A stretch of 64,000 nt of DNA from Paraflavitalea devenefica (GTDB taxonomy: Bacteria > Bacteroidota > Bacteroidia > Chitinophagales > Chitinophagaceae): NCBI RefSeq assembly GCF_011759375.1, contig NZ_JAARML010000002.1, positions 1,674,001-1,738,000 of the forward strand. Reading direction: 5' to 3'. This document shows positions 55,793 to 63,891 of the stretch, piece after piece (the first letter of the stretch is position 1; each line of letters begins with the position of its first letter). The translations under genes were made by a program, and so were the position numbers. The notes under the pieces were generated by a model that was not told the DNA's origin, searched no databases, and worked only from the letters and a program-made list of their open reading frames with translations.

Positions 55793-55820
55793 AGTGAGTA
55801 GTGAGTGGTGAGTTGTGAGT
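55793..55820. repeat. 7-bp tandem repeat (NGTGAGT, 4 units)
   Basis: AGTGAGT, AGTGAGT, GGTGAGT, TGTGAGT at 55793-55820, starting 3 bp after the SusD stop codon and with the same unit type as the tract at 46831. Confidence 0.75.
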
Positions 55821-55854
55821 GAGTGGCTGATTGGTTATAAATACGATTAATTAC

Positions 55855-57501
55855 ATGCAAGTAAATAAAAGTCGCTTCTTTTCATTAGCAATCATGCTGG
55901 CACTTTCAGGCTCCCTCCTGGCGCAGGATTTCAAACCCCTGTTCAACGGCAGGGACCTGAAGGGCTGGCATTCCTTCCTGAAAACAAAAGGAAAGGATAA
56001 TGATCCCGACACGGTGTTTTCTGTAACCAATGGATGGTTGCGCATCAGCGGCAAAGAGTTTGGGTACATTGTTACCGAGCAGTCCTATACCAACTTTCAC
56101 CTTGTAATGGAATTCAAATGGGGCGAGAAGAAATATCCGCCCCGCGAAAACAGGGTGCGCGACAATGGCATTTTGTACTATGTAGTGCAGGATGATAAAG
56201 TGTGGCCCCGTTCTATTGAATGCCAGATACAGGAGGGCGACTGCGGCGATTTCTGGCTGATAGACAGCGTTACGGTAGTGATAGATGGTGTAAGGACAGC
56301 TTCCACCAAGAATACGCGCGCCATCAAGAAAAAAGACAATGAAAAACCAACAGGCGAATGGAACCGGCTGGAGATCATTGCACGCGATGGCCATTGTGTG
56401 CATATCATGAATGGAGAGGTGGTGAATGAGGGAACAGACGCCAGCTTACGCAGTGGTAAGCTATTAATACAATCGGAAGGCGCGGAGATCTATTACCGGA
56501 AAATAGAGATCCGTGAGGATTCTGTCAAAGTAAAGGCTCCGCCGGCTCCCCGGCCTGCTGCCCGCGCCCCTGTACCGGCTGTATTACCGGGTAAGGGCCT
56601 GGCGCAGCATGATTTTTTATATACCGGCCAGTGGGATACCCGCAAGGACTCTCAAACGGTATCACTGGTGCGGAAGGGCAGGGTAGTATGGCAGTATGCC
56701 ATCCCCAATAAGGACGCACAGGGTGTATTGAGTGAGTTTAGTGATATTCATCTGCTGTCAAACGGTAACTTGTTATATGCTTTTAAAACCGGTGCAGCAG
56801 AAATAACGCCTGCTAAGAAAATAGTATGGAGCTATCAATGTCCGGCCGGTACGGAATGCCATTCAGCACAGCCGGTAGGCACTGACAAAGTATTTCTTTG
56901 CCAGAATGGTACACCGGCCAAAGTAATGCTCATCAATAAAAAGACCGGTAAAGTAGAAATGGAACAGGAGGTGGAGACTGCCCGTCCAACTGATCCCAAA
57001 AGTGTGCATGGACAGTTTCGCCACATACGGCGTACCAAAGCAGGCACTTACTTGCTGGCTCACCTGAATATGGGAAAAGTCGTAGAGTACGATGCCAAAT
57101 GGCAGCCAATCTGGTCTGTAGCTGCACCGTCGGCCTGGGCGGCTGTACGGTTAAAGAATGGTAATACGCTCATCAGTGGTAACCAGCATGCTTATGTGCG
57201 GGAAGTAAATCCTGCCGGTGCTATTGTGTGGGAAGTGAATAAGGACGATCTGCCTGGTTTTCCGCTCTATACCGTGCACCAGGTGAGCAGGCTGGCCAAT
57301 GGCAATACGGTGATCTGTAACTGGGGTGGCTTTCTGCGCAAGGAAGATTGGGACAAAGTGGTACAGATCATTGAAGTGACCCCGGATAAGAAAGTAGTAT
57401 GGGCCCTGCACCAATGGAAGAACCCCGACCTCGGGCCTTCTTCCTGTATACAGGTACTGGATGAAAAAGGAAAAGAAGAAAATGGCGATCTGCAACGATA
57501 A
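55855..57501 (+). CDS. exported fusion of DUF1080 (3-keto-disaccharide hydrolase-like) and a beta-propeller
   Basis: 548 aa from ATG 55855, which gives the signal peptide to SLLAQDF; a GTG at 55831 is a weaker start. Residues about 25-215 are a DUF1080/LamG-like concanavalin fold (FKPLFNGRDLKGWHSFL ... IECQIQEGDCGDFWLID ... EWNRLEIIARDGHCVHIMNGEVVNE). DUF1080 has been linked to 3-keto-disaccharide hydrolysis. After a Pro/Ala-rich linker (about 220-245), residues about 255-548 are a PQQ- or YVTN-like propeller with repeated GN-T-L/V-I-S/C-N and VW-blade motifs (NTLISGNQHAYVREVNPAGAIVWEV). The combined form is less common than either domain alone. Confidence 0.8.
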   Translation: MQVNKSRFFSLAIMLALSGSLLAQDFKPLFNGRDLKGWHSFLKTKGKDNDPDTVFSVTNGWLRISGKEFGYIVTEQSYTNFHLVMEFKWGEKKYPPRENRVRDNGILYYVVQDDKVWPRSIECQIQEGDCGDFWLIDSVTVVIDGVRTASTKNTRAIKKKDNEKPTGEWNRLEIIARDGHCVHIMNGEVVNEGTDASLRSGKLLIQSEGAEIYYRKIEIREDSVKVKAPPAPRPAARAPVPAVLPGKGLAQHDFLYTGQWDTRKDSQTVSLVRKGRVVWQYAIPNKDAQGVLSEFSDIHLLSNGNLLYAFKTGAAEITPAKKIVWSYQCPAGTECHSAQPVGTDKVFLCQNGTPAKVMLINKKTGKVEMEQEVETARPTDPKSVHGQFRHIRRTKAGTYLLAHLNMGKVVEYDAKWQPIWSVAAPSAWAAVRLKNGNTLISGNQHAYVREVNPAGAIVWEVNKDDLPGFPLYTVHQVSRLANGNTVICNWGGFLRKEDWDKVVQIIEVTPDKKVVWALHQWKNPDLGPSSCIQVLDEKGKEENGDLQR

Positions 57502-57637
57502 CACCATGTTGTGTGTGCTAAAATAGTTGAATAAGAAGTAAACACTACCGTTCCAATATTAAGATTTTATATGTCTCTTGCAGGAGTTAGTAAAGGTGGG
57601 CGCCGCAATATAGCAGGTTTACAAATGACATACGCAA

Positions 57638-57658
57638 GCAATTAGCAATTAGTAATCA
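57638..57658. repeat. 7-bp tandem repeat (GCAATTA, 3 units)
   Basis: GCAATTA, GCAATTA, GTAATCA within the 240-bp gap before GH105. Unlike the other tracts it is not next to a stop codon. Confidence 0.55.
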
Positions 57659-57739
57659 CAGGCTGCTCACCTTTACTTTCTCTATAAACAAAGTTGCTGT
57701 TGCTGTGGGTTAGTGGTACATTGCTGATGCAAACAATTG

Positions 57740-58888
57740 ATGTCTATGAATACAACGTTCAAATGCCTGTTGCTGGCAACAGGTGTTTTTTCTTTTACCG
57801 GTATTACCGGTTATGCGCAATCTAAGGATGCAGGCGGCTTAAAGAACTGGCCCAAGGGGGCATCGCCGCAGGAAGTTGGTAAGAAGGTGGCAGCCCGTTT
57901 TGTGGAAGTGCCACACCCCAATTTTGGCAGGCCTACGCCTCCCAAGGTGATCACCTATCCGGAAGTATGTACCTGGTATGGGTCGCTTACTTTTGCCAAA
58001 GTAACGAAGGACAAAGCCTTGCTCAAGCAACTGGCCGACCGTTTTGAACCGCTGTTCAGTACAGAAGCCAGCATGGTGCCTGTGCCGGACCATGTGGATT
58101 ATGCGGTATTTGGTTCTGTTCCGCTGGAGCTGTACATGCAAACCAAAGAACAGAAGTACCTGGATATGGGCAAAGGCATTGCCGATAAGCAATGGGGACC
58201 GCCCGAAGGGCCGCGTGTAAAACCGGAAAGCCACGATTATTATAACAAGGGACTTACCTGGATGACGCGTATGTGGATTGATGATATGTTTATGATCACG
58301 GCGGTACAGGCGCAGGCTTACCGGGCTACCGGCGACAAGAAATACATTGAGCGCGCTGCGAAGGAAATGGTGGTATACCTTGATTCCCTGCAGAAGCCCA
58401 ATGGTCTTTTTTATCATGCGCCCGATGTGCCTTTCTTCTGGGGCCGGGGTGATGGCTGGATGGCGGTGGGCATGAGTGAATTGTTGCGTTCACTGCCCAA
58501 AAACAACCCCAACCGTGCACGGATCATGCAGGGGTATAAACTGATGATGTCTTCTTTGCTGAAATACCAGGCAGAAACCGGTATGTGGCGTCAATTGATA
58601 GATGACCCGGAATCATGGCCGGAAACATCCTGCACGGGCATGTTCACCTTTGCGATGATCACGGGGGTGAAAGAAGGCTGGCTGGATAAAAAGACTTATG
58701 AGCCTGCCGTGCGTAAAGCCTGGCTCTCCTTGATCACCTATATTGATGAGAAGGGCGATATCCGGGAAGTGTGTGAAGGCACCAATAAAAAGAACGAACG
58801 TCAATATTACCTCGACCGTAAGCGCAATATTGGCGATATGCATGGCCAGGCGCCGGTATTGTGGTGCGCCACAGCGCTGCTGCGATAG
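57740..58888 (+). CDS. unsaturated rhamnogalacturonyl/uronyl hydrolase, GH105-like
   Basis: 382 aa from ATG 57740 (57746 is also possible), with a signal peptide ending at GYAQS. The (alpha/alpha)6-barrel pattern of GH105/YteR-type enzymes is clear: TWMTRMWIDDMFMITAVQAQAY (catalytic Asp in WIDDMF), DVPFFWGRGDGWMAVGMSELL, WPETSCTGMFTFAMITGVKEGWL and GDMHGQAPVLWCATALL. It removes unsaturated uronic acid from lyase products. Last enzyme of the locus, matching the uronate theme of the GH88 gene at the window start. Confidence 0.9.
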   Translation: MSMNTTFKCLLLATGVFSFTGITGYAQSKDAGGLKNWPKGASPQEVGKKVAARFVEVPHPNFGRPTPPKVITYPEVCTWYGSLTFAKVTKDKALLKQLADRFEPLFSTEASMVPVPDHVDYAVFGSVPLELYMQTKEQKYLDMGKGIADKQWGPPEGPRVKPESHDYYNKGLTWMTRMWIDDMFMITAVQAQAYRATGDKKYIERAAKEMVVYLDSLQKPNGLFYHAPDVPFFWGRGDGWMAVGMSELLRSLPKNNPNRARIMQGYKLMMSSLLKYQAETGMWRQLIDDPESWPETSCTGMFTFAMITGVKEGWLDKKTYEPAVRKAWLSLITYIDEKGDIREVCEGTNKKNERQYYLDRKRNIGDMHGQAPVLWCATALLR

Positions 58889-58913
58889 GTGGTGATTGGT
58901 TAAAATTGTTAAC

Positions 58914-58938
58914 AAGGGCAGTCAATTTGGCTGCCCTT
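58914..58938 (+). terminator. hairpin after GH105
   Basis: AAGGGCAG / CTGCCCTT, 8-bp stem, 9-nt loop, only weakly T-rich afterwards. Possible terminator of the PUL. Confidence 0.6.
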
Positions 58939-59016
58939 CGTTATTGAATCGTTATTCGGGCTTAGGGCATTTAACTTTTGCCTGTTTATTGCAGTCTTAT
59001 AGGCAAATAGTTAGTT

Positions 59017-59490
59017 ATGAAAAAGATACTGATGATAATGATAACAATCGGACTGGCGTTGGGTGCTTCAGCACAAAAAAGGGTTGTTGTTCGTGGCGGC
59101 GGGTATCACTATGTGAGACCCCGCGTATCGGTTGGCCTGGGATTGGGTTGGGGATATTCTCCTTTCTATTCTCCCTACGGGTTGTATTCGCCCTGGTATT
59201 ATCCTCCTTATGGATATAATTACGGGTACAGGCCATCCAGGCTTGACCTGACCATCCAGGATATTAAAACGGATTATGCCGATAGGATCAAATCGGTCAG
59301 GATGGGCGAAATGACCCGTCGTGAGAAAAGGCAAACGATAGCGGGGTTGAAGATAGACCGCGACAAAGCCATTACACAGGCCCGGAGGGACTATTATTAC
59401 AAGCGTTCGGCTGCGCCAAAGCCGGCGGATAACGGGAGCAATAACGGCAATAGCAACAACGACCACAACAATAATCACGACAGTGAGTAG
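59017..59490 (+). CDS. exported Gly/Tyr/Pro-rich protein, unknown function
   Basis: 157 aa. The signal peptide (MKKILMIMITIGLALGASAQ) is followed by a low-complexity region rich in Gly, Tyr and Pro (about 28-72: YSPFYSPYGLYSPWYYPPYG), a basic helical segment (KSVRMGEMTRREKRQTIAGLKIDRDKAITQARRDYYYK) and an Asn/Asp-rich tail. Such proteins are common and uncharacterised in Bacteroidetes and may be envelope-associated. It has its own terminator. Confidence 0.6.
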   Translation: MKKILMIMITIGLALGASAQKRVVVRGGGYHYVRPRVSVGLGLGWGYSPFYSPYGLYSPWYYPPYGYNYGYRPSRLDLTIQDIKTDYADRIKSVRMGEMTRREKRQTIAGLKIDRDKAITQARRDYYYKRSAAPKPADNGSNNGNSNNDHNNNHDSE

Positions 59491-59514
59491 GACTCACTGA
59501 TGCCAGTCTTGAAG

Positions 59515-59548
59515 AGGAGGCATGCCTGTAAGGCGGCCTCCTTTTTTG
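59515..59548 (+). terminator. strong Rho-independent terminator
   Basis: AGGAGGC / GCCTCCT outer stem with an inner GCC-TGTAA-GGC stem, followed by TTTTTT. Confidence 0.88.
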
Positions 59549-59729
59549 TGTTTTTTGTTGGTAAATGGTGGCTTTTTAAGTAAATTGAATAAGTCAGTTT
59601 TTATACTCCATTCCATGATTGGGAATAAACATTTTAATATGCCTGATCCGATCAAAGCCTTACTGGTAGTGGGTTTGCCAATCGGAAACAATATAAACCC
59701 GCATCCTGCCTGCATTTGACTCCTGTTTT

Positions 59730-59839
59730 CTTACTATTCCCTTACTATTGCCTTACTACTGGCTTACTTGTCCCTTACTTCTACTATGGGAGGACTATGG
59801 AGCTACTATGGAGCTTCTATGGGACTGCTATGGAGTCAG
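59730..59839. repeat. ten 11-bp tandem repeats (CTTACTATTCC type, then CTATGGAGNNN type)
   Basis: Five units from 59730 (CTTACTATTCC, CTTACTATTGC, CTTACTACTGG, CTTACTTGTCC, CTTACTTCTAC) followed without a break in phase by five units from 59785 (TATGGGAGGAC, TATGGAGCTAC, TATGGAGCTTC, TATGGGACTGC, TATGGAGTCAG). The period is exactly 11 bp throughout, with a change of unit sequence in the middle. Confidence 0.85.
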
Positions 59840-60519
59840 GTGGGTGCTATAGCCTTTTGTCTTGTACTGAAAAAACTTTACAGGTGGGTAGTATTGTGAC
59901 AGAATTGGCTTTACAGTCTTTTTTGCAGAGCGGGTAGTGCTATTCCAGAAAAGTGGGCGAATGTCCCTGAAAGGGGGACAAAATGGGTTGTAATCAAATA
60001 ATAACTTGGCGGCGATGCTGTGATCATGCTCTTTGCAAAAGGTAATTGTTGGTGTAAAGTGTATGATGGATAAAATAGCAATTGCTTCGGGTGGTTAAAT
60101 CAATGTGTCGTTCGTTTTATAAGTTGATTTATGTAGTGGATACATATTTCCTGGGATATGGAAAAGGGTTAAAACACCTGTTTGTTGGGGTTGAAGAGGA
60201 AGCAGCGTTCTCTTAGTCTTAACTTTTGTCAATTTTTTATTTGCCATCTGTAAAAGGCTTGTCCGTTTCAGTTATTGCATTTAAATTAGTGAGTTACCGA
60301 TATGGTCCATTTCTATATAAAGATTGTATCCTGTTTGTTTCGCTGGTAGCACCAAGTACGCGAAATAGTTCCTAAACAAGCTTCCGCTTTAAAGATTAGT
60401 AGCAAAGTATCCTAAGGGTTTATTCAGTTTAATTGCTGAGCATACCCACGTTTCTTCTATTGCTTAGTAGCCAGTGCAATTGTGGTAAGCATGTATTGCA
60501 TCAAACCCCTTTTGTGTAA
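59840..60519. other. long gap before the tubulin-like operon
   Basis: About 680 bp without a convincing gene; open frames here lack codon bias and known motifs. One hairpin GTCCC-TGAAAG-GGGAC-type (59964-59982) without a T run. The promoter of the operon starting at 60520 should lie here, but I cannot place it. Confidence 0.4.
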
Positions 60520-61947
60520 ATGTTATTTAATAGTATGATTAAACAGTTTGCTGGTCTGTTGACGGTAATATTATTTGTGCTGGTTGGTTGTAAGGAGCAA
60601 TCCGGAAGCGGCCGTAGAAATATAGGGAAGACTGTTAAAGACAGTGTTGCAACGCCGCCGCCTACAGCCTCACTCAGGCCGCCGTACAATATTCTGATTG
60701 AGAATTCAGGAAGTATGAATGGCTATGTGGCTATGGAATCCGATTTTAAAACTTCTGTACTTAGTTTAATTACTGACCTGAAATCAAAGGACATCACCGA
60801 TGTTGTAAACATTTATTATATTAATAACCAGCTTTGTCCCCAGCAAGTCAACTCACAGCCCAGCGATATCCAATATTTTTTCCGTAACCTGAATCCCGCC
60901 AGTTTTAAAGCATCCGGGTGTGGCACCAGCTCTTCTTTTATCCCGGAGATCATACAGAAAGCTATCAGTACGCATACTGATGATGTTAATATCCTTATTT
61001 CTGATTTTATATTTTCTGATAGCCAGGGCGCTTCTCCCAAATATCTTGATGCCGCCCAAAATACACTGGAGCTTTATTTGTCGCATGAGCTAAAGCAACG
61101 TGATTTCTCAACCATTATATTAAAGCTGAACTCTCAGTTCAATGGTGTATACTATGTAGAAAGCCAACGACCACTTACAGTTAATTTATCAGATAAGGGT
61201 ATCAGGCGCCCTTATTATATTATGGTCTTCGGGAAACAGCAGGCGTTGGGAGATTTCCTTTCTAAGATCCACTTTGCTGATTACAAAGGATTCGAGAATA
61301 GTTATTACCTGTTAACGCCTGAGGGCGCCAGACCCAAAGCCAAAGTAATAAGGAATAATAAGATTGGCGATTTTGAAATAGAACAACCTTCCTCCAAATT
61401 GGTCATTAATAACGCACAGGCCGGCGGACGGAATGCTGATCCTGATGTCTTCCAATTTTCAGTGGCTGCGGATCTTGGCATGGTTAAAATGGATAAATCC
61501 TTTTTAGATGATCGGGCGAACTATGAAGTGCCTGAAAATTATACGATCGTATCCATAGCGCGTAATACGGATGAGACCAATGAATCTTTAAAAGGGTACA
61601 CGCATGTATTTACGGTGAAGACTTCCGATCTCAAGCAAAAGCAGGATGTGGCGATTAAGCTGAAATCGAAATTGCCGGCGTGGGTGGGAGCATCGTCTAC
61701 TATTAATGATACTAACCCATTAGATTCGATACAACAAGGTCAGACTTTTGGGTTTAGTTACCTGGTGAGTGGTATTTCAGAAGCGTATAGCAACCGGTAT
61801 AATGGTCAGGAGCAATTCTCCATCATGATAAAAGTGAGTAAGAATAATTACGTTACGGAAAGGAAGTCGTATGGGGCTATTTGGTGGATCATTCTTGGCT
61901 TCCTGGTATTGGTGGTAATAATTATCTGGATTAAAAATAAAAAATAG
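60520..61947 (+). CDS. vWA-domain lipoprotein with C-terminal membrane anchor
   Basis: 475 aa (470 if the ATG at 60535 is used). Lipobox LVGC at about residue 24. Residues about 50-200 are a von Willebrand A-like domain: ILIENSGSMNGYV (MIDAS-like, with Glu replacing the usual Asp), GCGTSSSFIPEI (Thr loop) and NILISDFIFSD (Asp). A beta-rich domain follows (about 230-440). The protein ends in one transmembrane helix (AIWWIILGFLVLVVIIIWIKNKK). The double lipid-plus-TM anchor is unusual. It is the first gene of a tight operon (2- and 3-bp gaps) with a membrane protein and a tubulin-like GTPase. Confidence 0.75.
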   Translation: MLFNSMIKQFAGLLTVILFVLVGCKEQSGSGRRNIGKTVKDSVATPPPTASLRPPYNILIENSGSMNGYVAMESDFKTSVLSLITDLKSKDITDVVNIYYINNQLCPQQVNSQPSDIQYFFRNLNPASFKASGCGTSSSFIPEIIQKAISTHTDDVNILISDFIFSDSQGASPKYLDAAQNTLELYLSHELKQRDFSTIILKLNSQFNGVYYVESQRPLTVNLSDKGIRRPYYIMVFGKQQALGDFLSKIHFADYKGFENSYYLLTPEGARPKAKVIRNNKIGDFEIEQPSSKLVINNAQAGGRNADPDVFQFSVAADLGMVKMDKSFLDDRANYEVPENYTIVSIARNTDETNESLKGYTHVFTVKTSDLKQKQDVAIKLKSKLPAWVGASSTINDTNPLDSIQQGQTFGFSYLVSGISEAYSNRYNGQEQFSIMIKVSKNNYVTERKSYGAIWWIILGFLVLVVIIIWIKNKK

Positions 61948-61949
61948 TT

Positions 61950-62393
61950 ATGGATTTTTTGGTTGGTCTTTTTGAAGCGCTGGGGTTATACTCTGCGCAA
62001 AACGGATTGGGTGAATACCTGCAGGGGCTTGATGTGGAATGTAATGATTACACGCGGCAATCTATTTATAATATAGTTTTTATTTGCCTGTTTGGTATCA
62101 ATACCCTTATTATGCTGAATTATTATTATGGCCTCTTCAACAGGCGTCCGTTTAATCGCTGGTGGTGGTGGTTCATCAATTGCCTGGCAGGTTCGGTTAT
62201 TGTGTTTGTAATAGCCTTCATTATCCCCAATAATGATCTTTCTACCGGCAATTATTGCAAGGACCTTCAAATGAATACATCAGATTGTATGGGCTTCGCC
62301 TTCACTTCGGCTATTTTTTCATTTGTATGGTGCCTGGTCTTAACATTTTTGATCAAATGGAAGAGTAGTGTTAACAGAAAAGTCCCCTTTTAA
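61950..62393 (+). CDS. small integral membrane protein of the tubulin-like operon
   Basis: 147 aa with three or so hydrophobic helices: IYNIVFICLFGINTLIMLNYYY, FINCLAGSVIVFVIAFIIP and FAFTSAIFSFVWCLVLTFLI, separated by short basic or Cys-containing loops. No family recognised. It begins 2 bp after the vWA gene and ends 3 bp before the tubulin-like gene, so the three are surely co-translated. Its role could be anchoring the GTPase at the membrane (inference). Confidence 0.65.
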   Translation: MDFLVGLFEALGLYSAQNGLGEYLQGLDVECNDYTRQSIYNIVFICLFGINTLIMLNYYYGLFNRRPFNRWWWWFINCLAGSVIVFVIAFIIPNNDLSTGNYCKDLQMNTSDCMGFAFTSAIFSFVWCLVLTFLIKWKSSVNRKVPF

Positions 62394-62396
62394 TTT

Positions 62397-63875
62397 ATGG
62401 CAAAATTATTTTTATTCGCTATAGGCGGAACGGGTTCAAGAGTGGTAAAGGCGCTTACCATGCTGCTGGCTTCGGGCGTTGAAATAAAGAATACGGAAAC
62501 GATTGTGCCTATTATTATTGACCCCGACAGCGCTAATGGCGACCTGACCAGGACGGTAGATATCTTAACGATATACAAAGAGATCAGGAAAAAGTCTGTT
62601 TCCGGCCAAGCTGGTTTCTTTAATACCAAGATATCCTCCCTGGATGAATTGGGTGACGGAGGTTTTGTGTCGGACAATTTTAAATTTGATATTGACGGCG
62701 TTAAAGAACAACTGTTTAAAGAATTTATCGGGTACAGCGAACTGGACAAGAATAACAGGGCTTTTGCTTCCTTGCTGTTCTCGAAATCCAACCTGAATGC
62801 CGATATGGAAGTTGGATTTAAAGGAAATCCCAATATCGGAAGTGTAGTGTTGAATAAATTCAAACAATCGGATTTCTTCAAACGGTTTGCCGCTAATTTT
62901 GAGCAGGACGACCGTGTATTTATAATCAGCTCCATTTTTGGAGGCACCGGCGCGGCTGGTTTCCCACTGATCCTGAAAAATATACGGGATGCGAAACATC
63001 CTACTCCTCACCATCATTTCCTGCAGAATGCCAGGATCGGCGCTGTAACTGTGCTTCCTTATTTTGGCGTTGATAAAAATGAACAAACTACTGTTGATAG
63101 TAACTCTTTTATTTCAAAGACCAAGGCCGCGTTATCCTATTATGCCAGGAATGTGAGCGGTAATAAGTCTGTTAACGCACTCTATTATATTGGCGACAAT
63201 GTAACCAATGATCAAAAAGGAGCCGATGGTGCTACCGAACAGAAGAACAAGGCCCATTTTATAGAATTGGCGGCAGCCCTGAGTATTGTTGATTTTATGA
63301 GCCTGGAAGATGAAGAGCTGACTGTAGTTGACGGGCATGCGGCCAATCCCAAGTTCTTTGAATTTGGGTTAAGGCAGGAATCGGCGTCCATTGTTTTTGA
63401 GGACCTGGAGAAAGCGACCTATGAATTGATCGCCAAGCCATTGACCCGTTATGGATTATTCAAAAGTTTTATGGAGCATCATTATGAGGAATATTCAAAG
63501 GCAAAAGGGGAGGCTTGGGCTATTAATGGAAACAATAAACTGACGATGGAAGCGCTTGATGCACGTTTCAGATCGTCCATTAACCAGTTTAACAGGCATT
63601 ACAATGACTGGCTTAGTGAAATGTCTTTGTCAAATGTGGCTTTTAATGGACTTGATCATCAGAAATCTGGTAAGGATATATACAATCTTGTCAATGGAAG
63701 ACCTAATAAGAAAGGTTTTTTAAAAAGTGTATTTGAATCCAAGGGGCTTGATCATTACCTGGGACTACTTTCCAAAATGGAACCTAATTATGATCATTTA
63801 AGAAGCACACAAAAGCTTACAGCGCTTTTCTATAACGCTACAACAGAAATTGTTAACAAGGAGATTAAACTCTAA
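62397..63875 (+). CDS. tubulin/FtsZ-superfamily GTPase-like protein
   Basis: 492 aa. The N-terminus KLFLFAIGGTGSRVVKALTMLL has the Rossmann-type start of FtsZ/tubulin (compare GxGGxG), and VFIISSIFGGTGAAGFPLILKNI (about 178-200) carries the tubulin signature loop GGTGxxG. NADMEVGFKGNPNIGSVVLNKF and IGDNVTNDQ fit other nucleotide-pocket loops. It matches the Pfam tubulin-like family and, from memory, the FtsZ-like families that Makarova and Koonin described next to vWA proteins as part of a membrane-remodelling system. Expected to polymerise with GTP at the membrane. Filament formation cannot be judged from sequence. Confidence 0.85.
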   Translation: MAKLFLFAIGGTGSRVVKALTMLLASGVEIKNTETIVPIIIDPDSANGDLTRTVDILTIYKEIRKKSVSGQAGFFNTKISSLDELGDGGFVSDNFKFDIDGVKEQLFKEFIGYSELDKNNRAFASLLFSKSNLNADMEVGFKGNPNIGSVVLNKFKQSDFFKRFAANFEQDDRVFIISSIFGGTGAAGFPLILKNIRDAKHPTPHHHFLQNARIGAVTVLPYFGVDKNEQTTVDSNSFISKTKAALSYYARNVSGNKSVNALYYIGDNVTNDQKGADGATEQKNKAHFIELAAALSIVDFMSLEDEELTVVDGHAANPKFFEFGLRQESASIVFEDLEKATYELIAKPLTRYGLFKSFMEHHYEEYSKAKGEAWAINGNNKLTMEALDARFRSSINQFNRHYNDWLSEMSLSNVAFNGLDHQKSGKDIYNLVNGRPNKKGFLKSVFESKGLDHYLGLLSKMEPNYDHLRSTQKLTALFYNATTEIVNKEIKL

Positions 63876-63891
63876 TATAATTGTTTGCAGC

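Noticed and set aside
59522..59937. Two overlapping small frames after the terminator at 59515
   Set aside because: One begins inside the terminator and the other is built of the 11-bp tandem repeat, whose period gives an artificial open frame.
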